Assembly: GCF_013409255.1 (NCBI RefSeq)
Contig: NZ_JACCAS010000001.1
Location: 2,728,001 to 2,792,000, forward strand
Direction of reading: 5' to 3'
Length of the DNA: 64,000 nt
Source of the DNA: Paraburkholderia bryophila
Lineage (GTDB): Bacteria > Pseudomonadota > Gammaproteobacteria > Burkholderiales > Burkholderiaceae
The notes under the pieces were generated by a model. That model ran no database searches, was not told the DNA's origin, and saw only the letters and a program-made list of their open reading frames with translations. Made by a program: the position numbers and the translations under genes. Of this stretch, positions 11,274 to 19,249 are shown piece by piece; the stretch's first letter is position 1, and each line of letters begins with the position of its first letter.

Positions 11274-11987
11274 TTACTGCGGCTTCACTTCCTTCTGATC
11301 CCGCAACTGCGCGCTGAGCTGCTGATACTTGAGCTTCGCCGCCGGATCGCCCTGCGCGGCCGCCGCCGCGTAATACGCGCGCGCCACGTTCAGATTCTTC
11401 TCCACGCCATCGCCACCGCGCTCGTAGAACGAGCCGGCCACGTATTGCGCGGTCATGTCGCCGCCTTGCGCCGCCTTCTTGTACCAGACGAATGCCTGCT
11501 TGTTGTCGCGCTCGGTGCCGCGGCCATCGAGGAACTGGTTAGCCAGCGCCAACTCCGCCTGCACGTGTCCCTGCTGCGCCGCTTTCAGGAACCAGCGGTG
11601 CGCTTCGACCGGATCGCGTCCGACGAACTCGCCATCGTCATACATCTTGCCGTACACGTATTGCGCGTGCGACATGTTGGCGTCGGCGGCTTTGCGCAGC
11701 CATTTCTTGCCTTCGTCGACATTGGCCGTGGTGCCTTCGCCGTTGAGCAGCATCATCGCGTAGTTGAACTCGGCGAGCCGGCTGCCGCGCTCCGCGGCCT
11801 TGCGGAACTCGGTCAGCGCCGCGCCCAGATTGCCGGCGTTGTAATCCGCGACCGCGGTCTGCGTCTCCGGATCGCTCGACTTCACGGCGCCGTCCGCCGC
11901 GTAGGCCGTCACACTCACCGCGCCACTCATGATCAACGCCGCGCTCACTGCCCATTTCACGACGACGCCTTGCACCTTCCCCTTCAT
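11274..11987 (-). CDS. Exported Sel1-like repeat protein
   Basis: A 237-residue protein with an N-terminal signal sequence (hydrophobic to about residue 30, ending AYAADG) and about five Sel1-like repeats from residue 50 on. They are recognisable by recurring A-x-x-W-x-x-KAA-x-x-G units such as GKKWLRKAAD, AHRWFLKAAQQG and AFVWYKKAAQGG. Sel1 repeats make alpha/alpha superhelices for protein binding; the partner is unknown. The start at 11987 has a very strong ribosome binding site (AGGAGGTGAG) and overlaps the upstream aldolase gene by four bases, so the two are co-translated. The pairing with an aldolase is unexplained. Confidence 0.85.
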   Translation of the reverse strand: MKGKVQGVVVKWAVSAALIMSGAVSVTAYAADGAVKSSDPETQTAVADYNAGNLGAALTEFRKAAERGSRLAEFNYAMMLLNGEGTTANVDEGKKWLRKAADANMSHAQYVYGKMYDDGEFVGRDPVEAHRWFLKAAQQGHVQAELALANQFLDGRGTERDNKQAFVWYKKAAQGGDMTAQYVAGSFYERGGDGVEKNLNVARAYYAAAAAQGDPAAKLKYQQLSAQLRDQKEVKPQ

Positions 11988-12766
11988 GACCTCACCTCCT
12001 GCAGCGCCTGGCGAGTCGCGCGCAACATCCAGATGACGTCGGCAGCCAGAGCGATAAATCGAAAACCCGCATCGCGATGCTGCTTCGCACTCGCGACGTC
12101 CATAGAGAAAATGCCGGTCGCAATGCCGGCTTTGTCGGCAGCGCTGACGATACGCGCCATCGCCGCCTGCACGTCGGCGTGCTTCGAATCGCCGAGATGA
12201 CCGAGGCTCGCGGCGAGATCGGCCGGCCCGACGAACAGGCAATCGACGCCCGGTGTCGCCGCGATCTTTTCCACTTCCTGCAAGCCGCGCGCCGACTCGA
12301 TTTGCACGATGGTCGCGATCTGCGCGTTGGCCGTCTGCACGTAATCGCGACGCATGCCGTAGCCCGCCGCGCGCACTACGCCGGCGACGCCGCGCTGACC
12401 GTCGAGCGCGTCGGCGGTCGGATATTGGGTAAGACGCACGGCGTGCGCGGCCTCTTCGGCGGATTCGATATTCGGGAACATCAGCGTGCGCGCGCCGGCA
12501 TCCAGCACGCGCTTGACGAGCCACGCCTCGCTGGCGGGCACCCGCACGACCGGCTCGCTCGGCAGATGCGCAGCGGCGATCGCGCGCAATTGCGACGCGA
12601 CGTCGCCGCTATCGTTTGGCGAATGTTCCATGTCGATCAGCAACCAGTCGTAGCCGGCGTGCGCGAGCGCTTCGGCCGCGGCGTCGCTACCGAGCGACAG
12701 CCATAAGCCGAACAGCGGATCGGTTTCCTTCAGACGTTGCTTGAGCGGATTGGTAAAGGTGCTCAT
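11984..12766 (-). CDS. HpaI/HpcH-family class II aldolase
   Basis: A 260-residue metal-dependent aldolase of the 2-keto-3-deoxy acid type, which splits 4-hydroxy-2-oxo acids into pyruvate and an aldehyde. Family residues can be placed: H48 in LIDMEHSPND, R75, metal ligands E157 in VQIESARG and D183 in FVGPADLA. The substrate cannot be read from sequence; HpaI, GarL, RhmA and YfaU all share this pattern, and no sugar- or aromatic-acid genes flank it. It leads a two-gene unit with the Sel1 protein. Confidence 0.85.
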   Translation of the reverse strand: MSTFTNPLKQRLKETDPLFGLWLSLGSDAAAEALAHAGYDWLLIDMEHSPNDSGDVASQLRAIAAAHLPSEPVVRVPASEAWLVKRVLDAGARTLMFPNIESAEEAAHAVRLTQYPTADALDGQRGVAGVVRAAGYGMRRDYVQTANAQIATIVQIESARGLQEVEKIAATPGVDCLFVGPADLAASLGHLGDSKHADVQAAMARIVSAADKAGIATGIFSMDVASAKQHRDAGFRFIALAADVIWMLRATRQALQEVRS

Positions 12767-13030
12767 CGCCGTGCTCCATGGCGCTGACGGTGATCGGACA
12801 CCTCGCCTGAAACGCGGGACGGCATGCTGGCCGTGTGGGCCAGAGAAAGACCTGGGCTTGCGTTCAGGCGCGGATGGCCTGCAAGCCTGTTGCGACGCAA
12901 TGCGGTGACCGGCATGTCTCGCTCCGTGTGGTTATCGGAGCGATCATACCGTGACAATAACGGGAGGGTTGGAGCGTCCCTAATAGGGACTTTTTTTCGG
13001 AGCCTTCAGGGCGAAGGCGCCCCGGCGCGA

Positions 13031-13477
13031 TCAGTCGCGGACCACGTCGGCCCAGCAATTCGGCGTCTCGTACAGACGCAGCTTGTGCAGGCGCAGGTTC
13101 ACGCCGTAGTGCGCGTCATAGACGTTTGCAAGGATGTTAAACGCGACGGCGGCCAGATTTTCCACCGTGGGAATGCGGTCGAGCACCACGGTCTTATGAC
13201 CGGCCATGGTTTCCAGAAAGCCGCGCACTTGCGTGTCGCCTTCGAAGACCAGGAACGCGTGGTCCCACTTGTCGACCAGATGCTCGTTGGCGAGCGACTT
13301 CACGTCGGCGAAGTCCATCACCATGCCGCGATCGGGCGCGCCTTCGGTGTCGACCAGATCGCCTTGCAGCGTGATTTCGAGCACATAGCGATGGCCGTGC
13401 AGATTACGGCACTGGCTGCGGTGATCGGGGATGCGGTGACCCGCGTCGAATTCGAGTTTTCGTGTAATCGTCAGCAC
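13031..13477 (-). CDS. queD: 6-carboxy-5,6,7,8-tetrahydropterin synthase
   Basis: QueD converts 7,8-dihydroneopterin triphosphate to 6-carboxytetrahydropterin, the first committed step towards queuosine. Zinc ligands H14, H27 and H29 (in FDAGHRI and NLHGHRY), catalytic C23 and the D72-H73 pair (WDHAF) are all visible. The 148 residues are slightly above typical size. It is the last gene of queC-queE-queD, six bases after queE. Confidence 0.95.
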   Translation of the reverse strand: MLTITRKLEFDAGHRIPDHRSQCRNLHGHRYVLEITLQGDLVDTEGAPDRGMVMDFADVKSLANEHLVDKWDHAFLVFEGDTQVRGFLETMAGHKTVVLDRIPTVENLAAVAFNILANVYDAHYGVNLRLHKLRLYETPNCWADVVRD

Positions 13478-13483
13478 GGCAAA

Positions 13484-14116
13484 TCAGGGAATGTTCAGAT
13501 ACTTGTGGGTCTGCATCGACAGGCGCCATTGCGGATGGCGTTTGCACCAGTCGATCGCGAGCTTCGTGTTGAGGTCGCGCGACGGACCGTCCATCGGCTG
13601 GACGAGGAAATACTCGAAGTCGAGCTTCGCATAGTCGGACAAGCGCTGGTTGTCCTGCGGAATCACGACCTTCAGTTCGTTGCCTTTGGTCACGACGAGC
13701 GGCGCGTCGGCCTTCGGGCTCACGCAGATCCAGTCGATCGTCTCGAGCACCGGCAGCGAGCCGTTGGTTTCGATGGCGATTTCGAAGCCGGCGGCATGCA
13801 GCGCATCGACCAGTGGCGGATCGATCTGCAGCATCGGCTCGCCGCCCGTGCACACCACGAAACGCTCGCCTTCGCCTTCCGGCCATTGCGACGCGATCAT
13901 CTGCACCAGCTCTTCAGGCGTGCGGTACTTGCCGCCGTTCTCGCCATCAGTGCCGACGAAATCTGTATCGCAGAAGCGGCACACCGCGTCAGCGCGATCT
14001 TCTTCGCGGCCCGACCACAGATTGCAGCCGGCGAACCGGCAGAACACGGCCGGACGCCCGGCATTCGCGCCCTCGCCTTGCAATGTGTAGAAGATTTCCT
14101 TGACCGCGTACGTCAT
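13484..14116 (-). CDS. queE: 7-carboxy-7-deazaguanine synthase (radical SAM)
   Basis: QueE rearranges 6-carboxytetrahydropterin to 7-carboxy-7-deazaguanine using S-adenosylmethionine and a [4Fe-4S] cluster. The cluster motif is the QueE variant C31-X14-C46-X2-C49 rather than the common CX3CX2C. TGGEP near residue 90 matches the SAM-binding motif. The length of 210 residues is normal. The start MTYAVKEIFYTLQGEG is family-typical. It lies between queC and queD on the same strand. Confidence 0.95.
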   Translation of the reverse strand: MTYAVKEIFYTLQGEGANAGRPAVFCRFAGCNLWSGREEDRADAVCRFCDTDFVGTDGENGGKYRTPEELVQMIASQWPEGEGERFVVCTGGEPMLQIDPPLVDALHAAGFEIAIETNGSLPVLETIDWICVSPKADAPLVVTKGNELKVVIPQDNQRLSDYAKLDFEYFLVQPMDGPSRDLNTKLAIDWCKRHPQWRLSMQTHKYLNIP

Positions 14117-14255
14117 GCTGCTTTCTGCCTTTGTGTTCCTGAAAATGGTTGCCTGAATTGCGTGGCTGCGTGGCTGCGTCGCTGTGATGCTGGGTGCTGC
14201 GTTGGCGGGCCGTGCTGCCGACGCCGCCGACCATCAAACCATCGACATCAACGTA

Positions 14256-14990
14256 TCAAACCGGCGGCTCGGTGACCTTCTCGCCGGACAGGTACGCTTC
14301 ATACCCGCGCTTGCGCAGACGGCACGCCGGGCACTCCCCGCAGCCGAAACCCCACGCATGCAATTCGGAGCGTTCGCCGACGTAGCAGGTATGCGTTTCG
14401 ACGCGCACCAGCTCGACCAGTTCGTCGCCGCCCAGCTCATGCGCGAGGCGCCACGTGTCGGCCTTGTCGAGCCACATCAACGGCGTTTCGAGCAGGAAGC
14501 GCGTATCCATGCCGAGGTTCAACGCGACCTGCAACGCCTTCATCGTGTCGTCGCGGCAATCGGGATAGCCCGAGAAATCCGTCTCGCACATGCCGCCCAC
14601 CAGCACCTGCAAACCGCGCCGATAAGCAATGGCTGCGGCGATGGTCATGAACATCAGATTGCGGCCCGGCACGAACGTGTTCGGCAAACCGTTGGTCGTG
14701 GCTTCGATCTCGATCTCGCGCGTCATGGCGGTATCGCTGATCGAACCGAGCACCGACAGATCGATCATGTGATCGTCGCCGAGGCGGTCGGCCCATGCCG
14801 GAAATGCGCGCATGACAGCGTCGCGAAACCCTTCCCGACATTCGAGCTCGACGCGATGCCGCTGGCCGTAATCGAAGCCGAGCGTCTCGACCGTGTCGTA
14901 GCGTTCGAGTGCCCAGGCGAGGCACGTGGCGGAATCCTGGCCGCCGGAAAACAGCACCAGAGCGCTACGTTTAGCGTCTTTGCGGATCAC
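14256..14990 (-). CDS. queC: 7-cyano-7-deazaguanine synthase
   Basis: QueC uses ATP and ammonia to turn 7-carboxy-7-deazaguanine into preQ0. The PP-loop SGGQDS lies near residue 15, and four cysteines for zinc sit near the end (HTCYVGE and GCGECPAC). The start is read as GTG at 14990 (MIRKDAKRS), with GGAG seven bases upstream; the longer open frame to 15089 has no family similarity. It is first in the que operon. queF and tgt are not in this window. Confidence 0.94.
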   Translation of the reverse strand: MIRKDAKRSALVLFSGGQDSATCLAWALERYDTVETLGFDYGQRHRVELECREGFRDAVMRAFPAWADRLGDDHMIDLSVLGSISDTAMTREIEIEATTNGLPNTFVPGRNLMFMTIAAAIAYRRGLQVLVGGMCETDFSGYPDCRDDTMKALQVALNLGMDTRFLLETPLMWLDKADTWRLAHELGGDELVELVRVETHTCYVGERSELHAWGFGCGECPACRLRKRGYEAYLSGEKVTEPPV

Positions 14991-15339
14991 CGTGAAACTC
15001 CGTGAATGATGAGTGCCACGTCGCGCTGCGCGAGGTGCGCCATGCAAGCAACGCGGCGCGACGCGTGCCGGCACTGCTGCCGGCCCCAAGCAGTATAGGC
15101 GGCGCCTTCCGCATGCAGAGTCGCTGGGCGCTTATACCGTTAATCGTCGGGCGAAGGATTCGGTGGGTGTCAGCCTTGCGTTGGCGGCTCGGCCGCGCGG
15201 CAGTCAGGCCGCGATCCACGCGACACACTGATCGTGCAAGTCCTTGAACTGGCGCGATTTTATCACGCGATGCCAAACCTCGCCGCGCACCTGCCGGTGG
15301 ATCGGAGCGGCAAGCCGCATCAACGAGTGCCCGTCAGAA
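14991..15339. other. Intergenic stretch before queC
   Basis: No gene is supported here. It should carry the que operon promoter, but no clear -35/-10 pair was found, and no preQ1 riboswitch-like pattern was recognised. Small open frames in it are antisense or high-GC shadows. Confidence 0.4.
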
Positions 15340-15380
15340 AAGGAAAAGCCCCAGGAATCTTGCGATTTCCTGGGGCTGAA
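15340..15380 (-). terminator. Terminator after tRNA-Phe
   Basis: On the minus strand AGCCCCAGGAA is repeated as its complement TTCCTGGGGCT around a nine-base loop, followed by TTTCCTTTT. It sits a few bases after the tRNA-Phe 3' end and is a strong rho-independent terminator. Confidence 0.9.
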
Positions 15381-15383
15381 TCC

Positions 15384-15459
15384 TGGTGGCCTGGGACGGA
15401 ATCGAACCATCGACACGCGGATTTTCAATCCGCTGCTCTACCAACTGAGCTACCGGGCC
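15384..15459 (-). tRNA. tRNA-Phe (anticodon GAA)
   Basis: A 76-base tRNA with CCA encoded. The D arm GCTC/GAGC, anticodon stem GCGGA/TCCGC with loop TTGAAAA, T arm GATGG/CCGTC and acceptor arm all fold. Anticodon GAA reads Phe codons. The acceptor stem has one defect: C5 faces A68, where a G would be expected. It has its own promoter and terminator. Confidence 0.95.
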
Positions 15460-15472
15460 AACGAAGAACGAA

Positions 15473-15501
15473 ATAATATCAAAGGGTCAGCAGCAGGGCA
15501 A
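15473..15501 (-). promoter_or_regulatory. Sigma-70 promoter of tRNA-Phe
   Basis: On the minus strand TTGCCC (15501-15496) and TATTAT (15478-15473) are separated by 17 bases, placing the start point a few bases before the tRNA at 15459. A close match to consensus at the expected distance. Confidence 0.75.
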
Positions 15502-15555
15502 GCCCCTTTCTCGAAAAATCTGCACGGAGCGTATACGTAGCGCCCCGCGCGAGGT

Positions 15556-16245
15556 TCACTCGCCTTTGTTCTTGCCGAGATCGACACCGAGTTGCTTGAG
15601 CTTGCGATACAGGTGCGTACGCTCCAGCCCGGTCTTCTCCGCGACACGCGTCATGCTGCCGTTCTCACGCGCGAGGTGATACTCGAAGTACGCGCGCTCG
15701 AACGCATCGCGTGCGTCGCGTAGCGGAATGTCGAATGAGATCGAGGCGGTTTGCGCAGCCAGCGCGCCGCTGCCCATGCCGTCGGTGGAGAGCATCGGCA
15801 ACGCGGCCGCCGAGGCCACCGCCGACGCACTGACCGGCAGCGCCGGTTTGGCCGCCGCGCCGCCCGGCGCACCCGCCGCATTGCCACGCGCGAGGCCCTG
15901 CTCGACCGCCTTCAGCAGCTTCTGCAACGCGATCGGCTTCTCGAGAAAATTGAGCGCGCCGATCTTGGTCGCTTCGACTGCGGTGTCGATCGTGGCGTGA
16001 CCGGACATCATGATCACCGGCATGGTCAACTGACCTTGCGCGGCCCATTCCTTGAGCAAGGTCACGCCGTCGGTGTCGGGCATCCAGATGTCGAGCAGCA
16101 CCAGATCCGGCGCCTGACGCAAACGGAATTCGCGCGCTTCCTGCGCGTTTTCCGCGGCCTCCACGACATGCCCTTCGTCGCTCAGGATCTCCGAGAGCAA
16201 TTCCCGGATGCCCATTTCATCATCTACCACCAGGATGGTTGCCAT
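15556..16245 (-). CDS. NtrX-like response regulator lacking the AAA+ domain
   Basis: A 229-residue regulator with an N-terminal receiver domain (acidic D8/D9, phosphoacceptor D52 in LLDIWMPD, conserved K103) and a C-terminal Fis-type helix-turn-helix (about residues 180-225, ending RTHLYRKLKQLGV). The two are joined by a 60-residue linker rich in Ala, Gly and Ser. True NtrX and NtrC proteins have a sigma-54 AAA+ domain in between, and none is present, so sigma-54 activation by this protein is unlikely. Its ATG directly follows the ntrY stop, so kinase and regulator are a pair. Confidence 0.9.
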   Translation of the reverse strand: MATILVVDDEMGIRELLSEILSDEGHVVEAAENAQEAREFRLRQAPDLVLLDIWMPDTDGVTLLKEWAAQGQLTMPVIMMSGHATIDTAVEATKIGALNFLEKPIALQKLLKAVEQGLARGNAAGAPGGAAAKPALPVSASAVASAAALPMLSTDGMGSGALAAQTASISFDIPLRDARDAFERAYFEYHLARENGSMTRVAEKTGLERTHLYRKLKQLGVDLGKNKGE

Positions 16246-18660
16246 TTACGCTGCCCTTGTCTGCACTGTTGCTTTTGTCTTTCCCTGCGACGCACCACCG
16301 TGCGCCGGACGCGGCCCGGCTCCGGGCGCCGCGGCATCGTCTGCCAACTGAAGGAAGAGAATCGATATCTGCGCGCCTTCGATCACGTCGCCCGCTTTCA
16401 TGCGATTCCGAATGTCGATGCGCGCGCCGTGTTCGTCGACGATCTTCTTGACCATCGCAAGACCCAGACCCGTACCTTTGGCCTTGGTCGTCACGTAAGG
16501 TTCGAATGCCCGTGTGAGGATACGCGCGGGGAAGCCCGCTCCGTTATCCGACACGGTCAGACGCACCGCGACGTGGACTTTGCCTTCCGCGTCGGGGTCT
16601 CCGTATTCTACTGTCCTCGTTTCGAGCAACACACGCGGATGCTCGAGCTCAGCTACCGCATCCTGCGCGTTCTGCAGCAGGTTGTGAATCACCTGGCGCA
16701 ATTGCGTCGCGTCGCCGCGGATCGCCGGCAATGCGGCAAGCTCCACCTGGATCGCGCCCTTGCCTTCCTCGATACCGTACAGCGTCAGCACTTCGCTGAC
16801 CAGTTCGTTCAACTGCAAATGCGCGAGCACCGCCGGCGGCGTGCGCGCGTAGTCGCGGAAATTGTCGACCATCTGCTTCATCGCGGCGACCTGGTTGACG
16901 ATCGTGGTCGCGCCGCGCTTCAACACGTCCGCATCCGACGGCGACAACTTGTCCGCGAGCTTCATCTGCAAACGCTCGGCGGAGAGCTGGATCGGCGTGA
17001 GCGGATTCTTGATCTCGTGCGCGAGGCGCCGCGCGACTTCGCCCCATGCGATTGAACGCTGGGCGGAGATCACGTCGGAGATATCGTCGAACACGACTAC
17101 GTAGCCGGAGGTTTGCATGTCTTCGGCGTCGCGGTCGGTGGCGGAAACGAGACGCGCGCCGCGCACCAGCAAGGTCAACGGTTCGGTTTCGCCCGGCACC
17201 TGAATCGAGAACTGCTGCTGCCAATGGCCGCGATCGTCGTGACCGTCGCCGCTGGCGGCTTCGCGATCGGCGAACGCCTTGCGCACCATACCGCCGAATT
17301 CGCTCAACACGCCGATCTGATCGAGCGCGGAACCCATGGTCGCCTGGAACGGCTGTCGGAAAATCCGCTCGGCGCCGCGATTCGCGGTGGTGAGCCTGAA
17401 CTGCCGGTCGAACACGAACACGCCGGCGGTCAGGTTCGCGAGAATGCTCTCCAGATACGCCTTGGAATGCTCTAGCGCGATGCGATTGTTCTCGACCGCC
17501 GCGCGCGCTTCCGACAACTGCCGCGTCATCGCGTTGAACGACTGCGTGAGGAAGCCCAGTTCGTCGCGCGACTTGATTTCGCGCTTCGGCGTGTAGTCGC
17601 CCTCGGTCACTTCCTTCGTGCCCTGCGCGAGCAGGAACAACGGCCGCGCCAACTGGTTGCCGAGCGCCAGCGCCAGCATCATCGCGATGAACGTGGCGAG
17701 GAACAGCGCGAGCGTCAGCGTGCCGATATACATCTTGCGCAGACCGGTGCGGCCGAGCGCCTTTTCCTGGTACTCGCGATAGGCGCGCTGCACCGCATCC
17801 GCATTACGCGCGAGCGTGGGCGACACCGGCTGCGTGAGTTGCAGGAAACGTTCGGTGGGCTGCAGCAGCGCGGCACTCGAATCGGGAATGCGCTGCACGA
17901 TGCGCAGCCGCAAAGCGCCCTTGCTGCCATGCGCGTTGGGATCGCCGTCGACTTCGCCTTCGATCGCCGCATAGCCGCGACCGCGCGCCTGATCGATCAT
18001 CAACGGCGTGGGCAGATCGTTCGGCACCAGCGTCGCGTAATTGCTCGAAGCCTGCGCGACGACGTGCATGTCCGGCGTCGCGCCCGACATGCTCCGCGTA
18101 GGTTCGACGATCGTCGCGTCCTGCACGCCGAACTGATCGCGCAAGCGCAGCAGCGTGAGCGTGGTGCCGGCGGCATCCGCGCTGGCGATCTGCTCGGACA
18201 TCAGGCGGCCCTTGGTCTGCAGATCGGACAGCGACGCGTCGAGCATGCCGCGCCCGAGATTCAGACCCGACGTCAGCGCGGTTTCGACGTTCACGTCGAA
18301 CCACGATTCGATACTGCGCGACACGAACTGATACGAGACGACGTAAATGATCCCGCCCGGCACCACGCCGACCAGCGCCATGAAGAACGCGAGTTTGGCC
18401 AGTAGCCGGGTGCCGAACTTCCCCTTTCTGAGCCGCGCGATGATGATGACGACGAGCGTCGCCACCACCAGCAGAAAGATCATCGCGACCACCAGGTTGG
18501 CCGCGTACAGCCACTGGTAATAGCGGTCGAAGAATTCGGTATTCGCGCTCGCGGCAGCGAGCAGCACGAGCAACAGCACGGCCGTGACCGCGACCGTCGA
18601 CACCAGCACGCGCACGACGATGCTGCTGACACTGGTGGTTTGGCGCACTTTATTTAGCAC
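16246..18660 (-). CDS. ntrY: NtrY-like membrane sensor histidine kinase
   Basis: An 804-residue sensor kinase. Three membrane segments lie within about the first 120 residues, then a periplasmic domain, another membrane segment near 320, a HAMP linker, a PAS-like domain and the kinase core. The phosphorylated His is in LAHEIKNPLTPIQLSAERL near residue 550, with ATP-binding boxes NLLQNAQDAV, DNGAGFP and GTGLGLAMVKKI after it. NtrYX-type systems respond to nitrogen or redox state in other bacteria; the signal here is not evident. It overlaps the DUF4390 gene by 11 bp and abuts its regulator. Confidence 0.92.
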   Translation of the reverse strand: MLNKVRQTTSVSSIVVRVLVSTVAVTAVLLLVLLAAASANTEFFDRYYQWLYAANLVVAMIFLLVVATLVVIIIARLRKGKFGTRLLAKLAFFMALVGVVPGGIIYVVSYQFVSRSIESWFDVNVETALTSGLNLGRGMLDASLSDLQTKGRLMSEQIASADAAGTTLTLLRLRDQFGVQDATIVEPTRSMSGATPDMHVVAQASSNYATLVPNDLPTPLMIDQARGRGYAAIEGEVDGDPNAHGSKGALRLRIVQRIPDSSAALLQPTERFLQLTQPVSPTLARNADAVQRAYREYQEKALGRTGLRKMYIGTLTLALFLATFIAMMLALALGNQLARPLFLLAQGTKEVTEGDYTPKREIKSRDELGFLTQSFNAMTRQLSEARAAVENNRIALEHSKAYLESILANLTAGVFVFDRQFRLTTANRGAERIFRQPFQATMGSALDQIGVLSEFGGMVRKAFADREAASGDGHDDRGHWQQQFSIQVPGETEPLTLLVRGARLVSATDRDAEDMQTSGYVVVFDDISDVISAQRSIAWGEVARRLAHEIKNPLTPIQLSAERLQMKLADKLSPSDADVLKRGATTIVNQVAAMKQMVDNFRDYARTPPAVLAHLQLNELVSEVLTLYGIEEGKGAIQVELAALPAIRGDATQLRQVIHNLLQNAQDAVAELEHPRVLLETRTVEYGDPDAEGKVHVAVRLTVSDNGAGFPARILTRAFEPYVTTKAKGTGLGLAMVKKIVDEHGARIDIRNRMKAGDVIEGAQISILFLQLADDAAAPGAGPRPAHGGASQGKTKATVQTRAA

Positions 18661-19249
18661 GTTCGCTCACCGTGAAGGTAAAACGCTTCCACTCGGACGA
18701 GAGGCTCCAGTCGCGGTTGTTCACCGCGTCGATCTGGAACGGCTTGGGCATCAGCGCGATGTCGAGTTGCATGCGCACCGACGCGTTGTAGGTCTCACCG
18801 GCGTGCACGTCGTTGCGGTCGATCACATGCCACGACGTGATGTGCTTGATCACCGCGAGCGCATCTTTCAGCGTCTGGAAGCCGAGCTGCAAGCCGCCGG
18901 ACGACACGCTCGACACACGGTATTCGCGCGTGAGCGGCTGAAACGACAGGCGAATGCTTTGCGACACGCTGACCGGCTGCTCGTCGAACCAGTACCAGCG
19001 CGGCCGGCTCAATTCGAAGTCGGTCGTGAAGTAAAGCGGAATGCCTTTATTGACCGCGTCTTCGAGATTGCTGTTCAGGTCGAAGTCGAAACGCGCGTCG
19101 AGATTCCAGCCGGTGTTGTCCGATTGCAGCGACGCGCGCTGCACTGCGATCGGGTCGGCGTGCGCCGCGCCCGGTGCGGCAAGCCAGAAGGCCAGCGCGA
19201 TCCAGAGCACGGCAGCGAGCCGAAGCGGGAAGAAGCGTTTGATGGTCAC
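18650..19249 (-). CDS. Exported DUF4390-family protein
   Basis: A 199-residue protein with a clear signal peptide (charged start MTIKRFF, hydrophobic core, APGAAHA cleavage region). The mature part is predicted beta-rich and resembles the DUF4390 family, found in betaproteobacteria between rsmB and ntrY. The function is unknown; position suggests a periplasmic partner of the NtrY sensor. The start overlaps the rsmB stop by four bases and its end overlaps ntrY. Confidence 0.8.
   Translation of the reverse strand: MTIKRFFPLRLAAVLWIALAFWLAAPGAAHADPIAVQRASLQSDNTGWNLDARFDFDLNSNLEDAVNKGIPLYFTTDFELSRPRWYWFDEQPVSVSQSIRLSFQPLTREYRVSSVSSGGLQLGFQTLKDALAVIKHITSWHVIDRNDVHAGETYNASVRMQLDIALMPKPFQIDAVNNRDWSLSSEWKRFTFTVSERAK

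Noticed and set aside
12763..12957. 64-codon minus-strand frame before the aldolase gene
   Set aside because: Arg/Ser-rich, no ribosome binding site, overlaps the aldolase start by four bases but resembles no protein.
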